Part shown: piece after piece, positions 33,156 to 40,665 of the stretch
How positions within the stretch are numbered: position 1 is the stretch's first letter
Layout of the letters: each line of letters begins with the position of its first letter
Source of the DNA: Aliarcobacter sp017996075
Lineage (GTDB): Bacteria > Campylobacterota > Campylobacteria > Campylobacterales > Arcobacteraceae
Assembly (NCBI RefSeq): GCF_051062515.1
Contig: NZ_JAMXEK010000005.1
DNA length: 64,000 nt
Strand: one strand, 5' to 3'
Position numbers and translations under genes: made by a program
The notes under the pieces: generated by a model
Database searches by the model: none
What the model saw: only the letters and a program-made list of their open reading frames with translations
What the model was told of the DNA's origin: nothing

Positions 33156-35131
33156 TACATATAATCGTTTTTCTCTTCGTAATCTTTGTTCTCTTTTTTA
33201 AGCTTTAATATCTCTTGAGTGTTTGAATCTCTTTTATCTCTTTGATTTTGATTACTTGAAGAGTCTCCTTGGCTTTGACCACCTTCTCCTTTTGAGAAAT
33301 CAAGATTGAAGTTTGCATTGTCATTAAATGTTTTTGCCAAAGAGTTTCTTAACATATTTTGATTTTCCATCAAAAGCTCTAGCGTTGCAATATTAGAAAC
33401 GCTCATGTTAATAGTTAATCCACTTGACTTATCTTGTTTCATTAAAACTGAGATAGTTCCCAAATCTCCTGGATTTAAATTCATTCTAAAAACAGTAACA
33501 GGTGGTTTATAGTTTTCATACATCTGTCTTGCAACATCTGACATCATAGAAGCCATTTGCTGTTTTGCACCAACAATTCTTGATTGAATTGAATTTACCA
33601 AATTTGGTTGAATATCCAAAACTTTATCATCTACAATATTTATAGTATCTTCCAAAAGAGCTTTTGAAGCCTCAATTGAGTTTGTTATAAGATTTCTAAC
33701 ATCTACGCTTCTTACATCTTTTTCATTTAAAATACTATTTAAAATATTTTTTCTATCTAAAATCTCTTTTTCATCTACACTTAAATCAGTTAAATTTTCA
33801 CTAGATATATTTTGTTCAACTTCCAAATTATTTGCATTTAAGTCCAAGATATTTGCACTTTTTTCTATATCTTCAATACCTGAGGCATTTTTTAAAATAT
33901 TCACTGCTTCATTTTTATTAAAAAGTAGTTGATTATTTAAACTATTTTTTTGATCAGCTAAAAAAATATTTGAAGCTAGCTCTTTTGAGTTTTTATTAGT
34001 CTGTTCTATACTTTGAGGATTTAAACTAACGGCTTCTTCTATTTTTGCTGTAATATCTTTTTTACTGTTTGATTGAATTAACTGATCCATAAGAGATAAT
34101 TTTTGTTCTACTTTAGTATTGTTATTTATTTTTATATCTTCACTTTTGATAGCTTCATCCTGAATAATTAAAACATTTTCAGAAATTACTTTATTTTCAT
34201 TTTTTATAACTTCATTTTTGATAGCTTCATCATTTACAATTTCATCTTGAACAATTAAAATATTTTCAGAATTTAAACTATCTTTTAAAATTGTAGAAGT
34301 TTGAATTTTATTTTCCAACTCTTGAGTATTTTCAATATTTACTATTATTTGTGATACATCTTGAGTTTTTTCTGAAGTTACAAGCTCTACAACTTTAGTA
34401 TTTTCATCTTTTATTTGTAAACTATTTCCATTTATATCTTTTACAAGAACTTCTTGCTCTTTTATTATCTCTACAGATTTATCATCTTTAGAAATTACAA
34501 TTTTGCTACTATCTAATTTTTCTTCTAAATTATTTTGACTTTTTAAATCTTCAATTACTTCATCTAAAGATTTTATAAAAGTTTTATCATTACTTTCAAT
34601 ATCAACATTTTCTAAATTTTTCAAAGGCTCACTTAAAATTTGTTCACCTTTAGATACTTGCTCTAAATTACTATTTTTTACTTCCAAAACTAACCTATCT
34701 AATAGTGAATTTTTACTACTTAAACTATTTTGAATATTTTTTACAGGCTCTTTTGCTTCATCTTTTTTTGTATTATCATTATTTAGATCATTTGTTACAT
34801 TTTTTGATAAATCTTTTATAACTTCTTCACTATTTGAATTTTCATCCAAATTGATAGTTTCAAACTCTATGGCTTCGCCACTTAATTTTGTATCAATCTC
34901 TAAAACTTCTCCATCCAAAGGACTCTTTTCTAAATTTGAAGTGCTATTTTGAGATACTATTTTTGAATTTGTGTTTTGTGTTGAACTGTTTTCAATATCT
35001 TCTATTGAAGTTTTTAAAAGAGAATCAAATAAAGATGGCTTATCTTTTGGTAAATCTTCACTTGTGCTTAAAACTGTTGTTTCACCTTTTAAACCGCTTG
35101 TTTGTGTAAAAATATCAACTAGATTTGCCAT
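33155..35131 (-). CDS. fliK: flagellar hook-length control protein FliK
   Basis: The 658-residue protein is long, acidic and of low complexity over residues 1-480, rich in Asn, Glu, Ser, Ile and Leu. A conserved C-terminal Flg_hook domain follows (MNLNPGDLGTISVLMKQD near residue 552-569, then a helix LELLMENQNMLRNSLAK). The low-complexity part contains near-repeats (SENILIVQDE and SENVLIIQDE with similar flanks), fitting the extended molecular ruler. It lies between flgC and fliR in the operon. Confidence 0.9.
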   Translation of the reverse strand: MANLVDIFTQTSGLKGETTVLSTSEDLPKDKPSLFDSLLKTSIEDIENSSTQNTNSKIVSQNSTSNLEKSPLDGEVLEIDTKLSGEAIEFETINLDENSNSEEVIKDLSKNVTNDLNNDNTKKDEAKEPVKNIQNSLSSKNSLLDRLVLEVKNSNLEQVSKGEQILSEPLKNLENVDIESNDKTFIKSLDEVIEDLKSQNNLEEKLDSSKIVISKDDKSVEIIKEQEVLVKDINGNSLQIKDENTKVVELVTSEKTQDVSQIIVNIENTQELENKIQTSTILKDSLNSENILIVQDEIVNDEAIKNEVIKNENKVISENVLIIQDEAIKSEDIKINNNTKVEQKLSLMDQLIQSNSKKDITAKIEEAVSLNPQSIEQTNKNSKELASNIFLADQKNSLNNQLLFNKNEAVNILKNASGIEDIEKSANILDLNANNLEVEQNISSENLTDLSVDEKEILDRKNILNSILNEKDVRSVDVRNLITNSIEASKALLEDTINIVDDKVLDIQPNLVNSIQSRIVGAKQQMASMMSDVARQMYENYKPPVTVFRMNLNPGDLGTISVLMKQDKSSGLTINMSVSNIATLELLMENQNMLRNSLAKTFNDNANFNLDFSKGEGGQSQGDSSSNQNQRDKRDSNTQEILKLKKENKDYEEKNDYM

Positions 35132-35141
35132 TTTTTAGTCC

Positions 35142-35609
35142 TTAATTTCCAGCTAAAATATCTAAAGTCTTTGTATCAATTCCTCTATGAGTATTAAATG
35201 CAGTAACATTTGCTTCATAAGATCTCATGGCTTCTATTAAATCAACCATTTCAATAACAGGATTTATATCAGGATATGCTACATAACCTTTTTCATTCGC
35301 ATCTGGATGAGTTGGATCATATCTTAATACAGGCTGTGCATCAGTATGAATTATCTTTTTTACTCCAACAGCTCTTAGAGCTAAATCAGATTGTGGTGAA
35401 TTGTTTGTTTCAATATCATTTGAATTTGTTCTTCTAGTTTTATTTGCTAATAAAATATCTTCAAAAATAACTTGTTGCTTTTTATATGGTCCGCCCTCTT
35501 GAGTATGAGTTGTTTTTGCATTTGCAATATTAGCACTTACTACATTTATTCTTGTTCTTTGTGCACTCATTCCTGAAGTTGATACATTATATCCATCAAA
35601 AAAACCCAT
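35142..35609 (-). CDS. flgC: flagellar basal-body rod protein FlgC
   Basis: The 155-residue protein has the N-terminal rod motif (SGMSAQRTRINVVSANIANAKT, residues 12-33 region) and the C-terminal YVAYPDINPVIEMVDLIEAMRSYEANV motif shared by FlgC proteins. It is a proximal rod subunit. It is followed by fliK and preceded by fliE at a 15-base distance. Confidence 0.96.
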   Translation of the reverse strand: MGFFDGYNVSTSGMSAQRTRINVVSANIANAKTTHTQEGGPYKKQQVIFEDILLANKTRRTNSNDIETNNSPQSDLALRAVGVKKIIHTDAQPVLRYDPTHPDANEKGYVAYPDINPVIEMVDLIEAMRSYEANVTAFNTHRGIDTKTLDILAGN

Positions 35610-35624
35610 AATTCGCTCCTTTTA

Positions 35625-35945
35625 CTAAATTTGCATTCTCATAATTTCTCTATAAGCATTTATTGCTTTATTTTTTACTTCTAATCCCAATTTAAGGCTT
35701 AACTCTGCCTCTTCAATTTTTTGAACAGCTTCTTGTAAATTTGCTACTTTTCCTGTTGCAATCTCTCTCATAGAGTTATAACCTTCTATTTGAGAATCAT
35801 TTACCTCATTTATAGCGCCATTTAATAGCTCTTTAAAAGATTTATCAGCATATTGACTTTCACTTAAAATTTCATTTTGTTTTACATTTGCACTATCAAT
35901 ACCTTGCAATGGATTTAAATAGTTTATAGCACCTACTATACTCAT
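35625..35945 (-). CDS. fliE: flagellar hook-basal body complex protein FliE
   Basis: The 106-residue protein matches FliE: a central KSFKELLNGAINEVNDSQ (about 33-50) and the C-terminal SLKLGLEVKNKAINAYREIMRMQI ending exactly at the protein end, as usual. FliE links the MS ring and the rod. It sits next to flgC, its usual neighbour. Confidence 0.95.
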   Translation of the reverse strand: MSIVGAINYLNPLQGIDSANVKQNEILSESQYADKSFKELLNGAINEVNDSQIEGYNSMREIATGKVANLQEAVQKIEEAELSLKLGLEVKNKAINAYREIMRMQI

Positions 35946-35962
35946 TTTCTATTCTCCTATTT

Positions 35963-36349
35963 TTAGCTTGCGGCTTCTACTTTTTTATCATCATTAACCA
36001 CTTCTTGAGTTAATTGCTCATTAGATAACTCTTCGTTTTCTTTGTGTCCTGTCATATCTTTTGTAGCAAGTTGATTTAAAAGTAAGTTTATTTTATCTTC
36101 ATTGTATCTATTGTCAAAATCCATTCGTTTTTGTTCTAGGCTAAAATTATTAACTATAAAAGATAACATTAAGTTACTAAAACCTTTTAGAGTAACAGTA
36201 ACTAAAATAGCTCCAAAAAGCATTTGAAGTGGCGAAAAAAGTTCTGCGTTGAATGTAAAAAATATTATTGTAGCAAAAAAACCAATTGCTATATATATTC
36301 TAAATATTCCAGTATTTATTAGATTTTGTGAAAATCTTTCTACTACCAC
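35963..36349 (-). CDS. small membrane protein of the flagellar operon, unknown function
   Basis: The 128-residue protein has two hydrophobic segments (about 17-34 and 38-58), which could form a hairpin in the inner membrane. A charged cytoplasmic or periplasmic tail rich in Asn, Glu and Lys follows. The start is GTG at 36349 with CGGAG five bases before. It lies between flhG and fliE in a tightly packed operon, so a motility role is likely. No family recognised. Confidence 0.7.
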   Translation of the reverse strand: MVVERFSQNLINTGIFRIYIAIGFFATIIFFTFNAELFSPLQMLFGAILVTVTLKGFSNLMLSFIVNNFSLEQKRMDFDNRYNEDKINLLLNQLATKDMTGHKENEELSNEQLTQEVVNDDKKVEAAS

Positions 36350-36363
36350 TTAAACTCCGATTT

Positions 36364-37185
36364 TTAAATATTTTTTAAAACACCATCTACAATATTGTGC
36401 AACTTAATAGCTGCGTCTTCTTGTGGAAACTCATTTACAAATATTTTCCTAGCTCTTGCTATTTTTGTAATGTTTTCGCTACTTGGCACACTTCCCATAT
36501 ATTTTATCACAAATTCGCTTTTTAATCTGTTTTTTTTAGCTAAATTAATCAAAGAGTTTGAAATTGTTTCACCAACCAGCTCATTTTTTGTATGATTAAA
36601 ACAAAGCATTAAACTCTTTTTATCAATTGCTAACATTTTTATCAAAGAGTAAACATCAGTTAGAGCGCTAGGATCTGTTGAAGTTATGGCTAAAATATTT
36701 GTTGATACTTTTAAAAACTCTTTTACATAGTCATTTAATCCAGCTCCAGTATCAACAATTAAAATATCATAAAAGTTTAAATCTAATATATCTTGCACTA
36801 ATCTTGAAAATATAAAACTGCTGCTATTTGTTGCATATTGATATCCACTTTTTCCAGCAATTAAAGAGAGATTTGGATATTTTGTTTCTATTATTACATC
36901 TTGTAATTTTTTATGCCCATTAATATAATCAAAAAGTGTAACTACTGGTTTTACATCAAAAAGTACTTGCATATTTGCTAAACCTATATCAGCATCCAAA
37001 ACCAATACTCGTAGATTTTTTTGTGATAATATATAAGCAAAATTTGCTGTAAAAGTAGATTTTCCAACTCCACCTTTTCCAGATGTTATTGTCAAAAGTT
37101 TTGTTTTTGAACTATTTAATTCACTATTTACTTTTGAAGTAAGATTTATTAATTTTTCGGCTTGTGAAAGTTTTACATCAAGCAT
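36364..37185 (-). CDS. flhG: flagellar number regulator FlhG (MinD-like ATPase, FleN/YlxH)
   Basis: The 273-residue protein is a MinD/ParA-type ATPase with a deviant Walker A GKGGVGKST (about 34-42), the DADIGLANMQVLFD switch (about 66-79) and DTGAGLNDYVKEF (about 145). FlhG stimulates FlhF GTPase and controls flagellar number; in Campylobacter it also affects cell division sites. It overlaps the flhF stop by one base. Confidence 0.94.
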   Translation of the reverse strand: MLDVKLSQAEKLINLTSKVNSELNSSKTKLLTITSGKGGVGKSTFTANFAYILSQKNLRVLVLDADIGLANMQVLFDVKPVVTLFDYINGHKKLQDVIIETKYPNLSLIAGKSGYQYATNSSSFIFSRLVQDILDLNFYDILIVDTGAGLNDYVKEFLKVSTNILAITSTDPSALTDVYSLIKMLAIDKKSLMLCFNHTKNELVGETISNSLINLAKKNRLKSEFVIKYMGSVPSSENITKIARARKIFVNEFPQEDAAIKLHNIVDGVLKNI

Positions 37186-38339
37186 TATATCTCCTTACTG
37201 CACTCATTATTCATAAAACAATCTATTAAAAATGAAGCATCTGCTGCAATTAAATCATCTGGAACATTTTGTCCAATAGAGAAATATGTTATTGATTTTT
37301 TTGTTTTATGTGAAAAGGATATAACATTTCCAAAACTTTTTGTCTCATCTAATTTTGTAAAAATAAGGTTATCAATATCAAGTATTGAATAGTTCTTATA
37401 AATCTCCATCAAATCACTATGTTTTACATTTGAAGGTAAAACCAAAGTTTTCTCAATAGGAAGTTCATATACATGATTTCTATACTCATTTATTAGCTCT
37501 ATTTTATCAATGTCATATTGACTTGAACCTGCTGTATCAATAAAAATATAACTACAATTTTTAAGCCTTAAAAGTGCTTCTGTTAAATCTTCAGGTTTTT
37601 TAACTATTTCCAAAGGAAGTCTCATAATATTTGTATATGCTTGTAATTGCTCAATTGCACCAACTCTAAAAGAGTCCAAAGTAATAACACCAACTTTATG
37701 ATTTTGTTCCATTTTATAAGCAAATCTTGCGGCTAGTTTTGAAATAGTTGTAGTTTTTCCAACTCCAGTTGGTCCTACCATCATCATAATTTTTCTTTGC
37801 TCTTTTCTTAAAGGTTGCTCCATTTTAATAGGAATGACTCTTCTTAAAACTAATTTGAAAAAATCATTTACTTTTTTTTGGTTTGTTTTTAATGAAACTG
37901 GAAGCTCTTTGATTGTCTTTTTCATAATAGTGTATGTCATCTCACTATCAAACTCATTTTTCTCAAAAATGGTATAAACGTCTATAAATTCAGGCGGAAT
38001 AAGTAAGTCATATAGTTGGCTTTTTGGTTTCCAAAGAGTTTTTTGAACTTGTTCAAGAAGAGATTGCATTTTTAAAATCTCTTCTTTATAGTCATAAACT
38101 TGTGCTTTTATAGGCTCTGATTCAACAGATGCTTTTGCAATTGCTGTTTTGGTAAACTCCATATTTTTTTGAATCTCATCATCTTCAATAGCAACAACTA
38201 TCTCGTACATATCTTTATTATAGCCATTTGCATTTGCAATTTTTTTTGTAGAGATTACAATAGCTTCTTCGCCACACTGTATTTGTGCATTTCTTAAAGC
38301 TTCCGTTGGCGTTTCCCCTAAAAACGAGAGTCTATTCAT
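37185..38339 (-). CDS. flhF: flagellar placement GTPase FlhF
   Basis: The 384-residue protein has a B domain at the N-terminus, then an SRP-type NG GTPase module with G1 MVGPTGVGKTTT (near 186-197), G3 DTAGSSQYD and G4 TKLDETKSFGN. FlhF marks the pole where the flagellum is built. The short N-terminal region is typical for Campylobacterota. It is coupled to the preceding hypothetical gene (four-base overlap) and to flhG (one base). Confidence 0.95.
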   Translation of the reverse strand: MNRLSFLGETPTEALRNAQIQCGEEAIVISTKKIANANGYNKDMYEIVVAIEDDEIQKNMEFTKTAIAKASVESEPIKAQVYDYKEEILKMQSLLEQVQKTLWKPKSQLYDLLIPPEFIDVYTIFEKNEFDSEMTYTIMKKTIKELPVSLKTNQKKVNDFFKLVLRRVIPIKMEQPLRKEQRKIMMMVGPTGVGKTTTISKLAARFAYKMEQNHKVGVITLDSFRVGAIEQLQAYTNIMRLPLEIVKKPEDLTEALLRLKNCSYIFIDTAGSSQYDIDKIELINEYRNHVYELPIEKTLVLPSNVKHSDLMEIYKNYSILDIDNLIFTKLDETKSFGNVISFSHKTKKSITYFSIGQNVPDDLIAADASFLIDCFMNNECSKEI

Positions 38340-38731
38340 TTTTGTCTTCCATCTTTATATATTTGTTCAATAGTTCCATCTAAATTCTTAAATCTTATAA
38401 ACTCTTCATTCTCATAAATAATTTTTCCTTTTTTTACAATTTTAAGTCCACCAAAATTAAAAATTATCTCATTGTTTTCAGTAGATTTTAGACTTTTTTG
38501 GCAAACTATACTGTTTTTATTAATATGGTGAGTTGTTACAAATTCACCATTTTGTAAATCTTCCAAAGTCAAAGGTGTACAAGTTCTAGGAATTGTTTCA
38601 AACTCTTTTTGTTCTAGTTTAGAAATATCTATTTTCTCTTCATATTTTATTGGTTCTTTTGTTACAAAAACAGAAATTGCAAATAAATATGAAGAAAAAA
38701 CTAGAGATAAAAAACTAAGCTTTAATATCAA
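38336..38731 (-). CDS. secreted or membrane-anchored protein of the flagellar operon, unknown function
   Basis: A 131-residue protein with an N-terminal hydrophobic segment (signal or anchor) and a beta-rich soluble domain containing two cysteines (in RTCTPLT and SIVCQKS). An open frame extends eight codons upstream to a GTG at 38755, but a TTG at 38731 has GGGGGA seven bases before it and puts the hydrophobic segment at the very N-terminus. I prefer that start. It overlaps the upstream flgN-like gene and flhF. No family recognised. Confidence 0.65.
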   Translation of the reverse strand: MILKLSFLSLVFSSYLFAISVFVTKEPIKYEEKIDISKLEQKEFETIPRTCTPLTLEDLQNGEFVTTHHINKNSIVCQKSLKSTENNEIIFNFGGLKIVKKGKIIYENEEFIRFKNLDGTIEQIYKDGRQK

Positions 38732-39092
38732 AAATCTGTCCCCCAGATTGCTCACTTATCTCATCTAAAAGCTCTTTATACATCTGTTTTATTGGTAAAA
38801 CTATATTTGCTAATTTTCTATTTAACTCATATAAAGTTTTTAATCCATCTTCTAGTTCATTTACTTTGTCTCTATAAATATTTACATCAAAGTTATTTTG
38901 AATAAGCGTTGTTAGTTCTTTGTTCAATTCAACTTTTTGATTCATAATCTCATTTATAATTGAATTTTTTCTATCATTTCTTCCAAAAAGTTCTTCATGT
39001 TTTGAGGCTTTTATATCTTCTATATCTTGAATTATTGCATTTTTTAATTCAAGTATTAGTTGTTGCATATTATCTACAATTTTATCAACCAT
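38715..39092 (-). CDS. flgN: FlgN-like flagellar export chaperone
   Basis: The 125-residue protein is all helical and coiled-coil, with the FlgN arrangement: a long first helix, a central LYELNRKLANIVLPIKQMYKEL (about 88-109) and a Gln/Gly-rich C-terminal tail. FlgN chaperones FlgK and FlgL. It follows the flgJ-like gene by three bases, a common arrangement of flgJ-flgN. The family is divergent, so the assignment rests on size, helical pattern and place. Confidence 0.7.
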   Translation of the reverse strand: MVDKIVDNMQQLILELKNAIIQDIEDIKASKHEELFGRNDRKNSIINEIMNQKVELNKELTTLIQNNFDVNIYRDKVNELEDGLKTLYELNRKLANIVLPIKQMYKELLDEISEQSGGQIFDIKA

Positions 39093-39095
39093 ATT

Positions 39096-39413
39096 CTAAC
39101 CTTGTTCTTTCTTATTATTTTGTGATAAAAAGTTATATAGCATATCACTAATTCCAAAATTACCACTTGAACTATCAGAAATTGATTGCAAATACATACC
39201 TTTTATAATATCACTACCAGCTTCTTCACCTGCTATACTAGTTGATTTCAAAGAAGTTTCAAGTATTTGATTTATAAAAAATGCTTCAAAATTATTGCTT
39301 ACATCACGTAACTCTTTATCCTCAACATTTTTAAGACTATTACTATCTAAATTTTCAAATTTATTTGTTTTTAGAATATCTTTGTTATATAAATTGCTAC
39401 TATTTATCTCCAT
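39096..39413 (-). CDS. flgJ: FlgJ-type rod-binding protein (no muramidase domain)
   Basis: The 105-residue protein contains the rod-binding motif NNFEAFFINQILETSLKS (about 40-57) and a GMYLQSISDSSS region that match the N-terminal domain of FlgJ. As in other Campylobacterota, the C-terminal peptidoglycan hydrolase domain is missing, so wall cutting must come from a separate enzyme. It lies between fliY and the flgN-like gene. Confidence 0.82.
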   Translation of the reverse strand: MEINSSNLYNKDILKTNKFENLDSNSLKNVEDKELRDVSNNFEAFFINQILETSLKSTSIAGEEAGSDIIKGMYLQSISDSSSGNFGISDMLYNFLSQNNKKEQG

Positions 39414-39414
39414 T

Positions 39415-40278
39415 TTACAATCCTATTTTATCTATTTTAAAATCTTCATTTATGATTTTTTTAATCTTTAATCCAAATTTTCCTTCTACAATTACAGCTT
39501 CACCCTCACCTATTTTTACACCATTTATAAGAATTTCAAGTGGTTCGTTTACCATTTGTTCAAGCTCAATAATCTCACCAACATCCCATCTTAAAATATC
39601 TTTTAAAAGAACTATTTTTGTACCTAATCTTACACTTAGTTTTAATCTAACATTGTACAAAAGTTCAAGATTTTTAGATGGATTTGAAATACCTACATTT
39701 GTTTGCATAGGAGCTTGAATCACAGGAGCTGCAACAGGAGCAGAAACCACTGGTTTTTCATCTTTTATTCCTGTAATTAAAGAGAAAAAAGGAGAAAATG
39801 CTTTGTCAAAACTTATTAAAATAGGAGTTTCATCTTCATCTAAAGATATACTAAAAATATATAAATCTTTTCCATCTAATGCGCTTTTTTCTACTTTTTT
39901 TGTTCCTTTAATCTCAGATTTCATACCAACAATATCTGGCATACCTTGAGCATTTGAAGCAGTACAAAAGCTTCCACAAATATTTGAAACTATTTCATTT
40001 ACAGCATCTGTTGTTTCATCGTCAATATCTGCTTTTAAATCACCCATTCCACCCAACATTAAATACTCAAACTTTGTAGCACTAACAGTTGGAATATAAA
40101 AAACTATACCTGAAGTTAAACCTTTTATATCAAATTTTACATCTGCTTCTATGAAAGCTGGTGAATCAAAACTTTCGTCTAGTTTTTTTGTTTCAGATAT
40201 TTTTGCTTTTTTTCCTAGTAACTGCTCTAGTGTATTTGATAGCTCGTTTTTAAATACATTTGATAAATCTGATGCCAA
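39415..40278 (-). CDS. fliY: flagellar motor switch protein FliY (FliN family with CheC-like domain)
   Basis: The 287-residue protein has an N-terminal CheC/FliM-like region (about 1-175, with a DDETTDAVNEIVSNICGSF helix as in CheC proteins). A Pro/Ala-rich linker near 178-195 leads to a C-terminal SpoA/FliN domain ending in EGEAVIVEGKFGLKIKKI. FliY coexists with FliM and FliN in the C-ring of Campylobacterota. It is separate from the short fliN at 47801-48088. Confidence 0.87.
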   Translation of the reverse strand: MASDLSNVFKNELSNTLEQLLGKKAKISETKKLDESFDSPAFIEADVKFDIKGLTSGIVFYIPTVSATKFEYLMLGGMGDLKADIDDETTDAVNEIVSNICGSFCTASNAQGMPDIVGMKSEIKGTKKVEKSALDGKDLYIFSISLDEDETPILISFDKAFSPFFSLITGIKDEKPVVSAPVAAPVIQAPMQTNVGISNPSKNLELLYNVRLKLSVRLGTKIVLLKDILRWDVGEIIELEQMVNEPLEILINGVKIGEGEAVIVEGKFGLKIKKIINEDFKIDKIGL

Positions 40279-40294
40279 CTTATGTTACCTTTTT

Positions 40295-40609
40295 TTAATT
40301 TTTAATACTTTTTTCTAGCTCTTCAATTAAAAAAGCTTTTATTTTCATCATATCTTCTGTTGGATATTTATTTTCAATATCGCCTCTTGTTATTTTTACA
40401 AAGAAATCTCTTGATTTTTTGTTGTATCCAAATTGAATATTATCTAAAATAACTTCATTCAACTCACTTCCTGGATCCTTTGAAGCATTCTTTTTATACT
40501 CGTCTTCTTGTATTGTTTTAACTTTTTCTTCAACATTACTTACTTGTTTTGTCTTAATTTCATAGTTTTCTTTTGCATTATCAATTTGTGCTACTCTTCC
40601 AATTTCCAC
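40295..40609 (-). CDS. flaG: FlaG family flagellar protein
   Basis: The 104-residue protein has a charged, disordered N-terminal half and a C-terminal NIQFGYNKKSRDFFVKI...YPTEDMMKIKAFL pattern that matches the FlaG fold. FlaG proteins modulate filament length in Campylobacter and others. It lies between the large TPR gene and fliY rather than next to flagellin, which is unusual. Confidence 0.78.
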   Translation of the reverse strand: MEIGRVAQIDNAKENYEIKTKQVSNVEEKVKTIQEDEYKKNASKDPGSELNEVILDNIQFGYNKKSRDFFVKITRGDIENKYPTEDMMKIKAFLIEELEKSIKN

Positions 40610-40665
40610 GACAGACTCCTTTGTAAGAATTTTAAAACATTATAACAAAAAAAAATTAAATAGTA

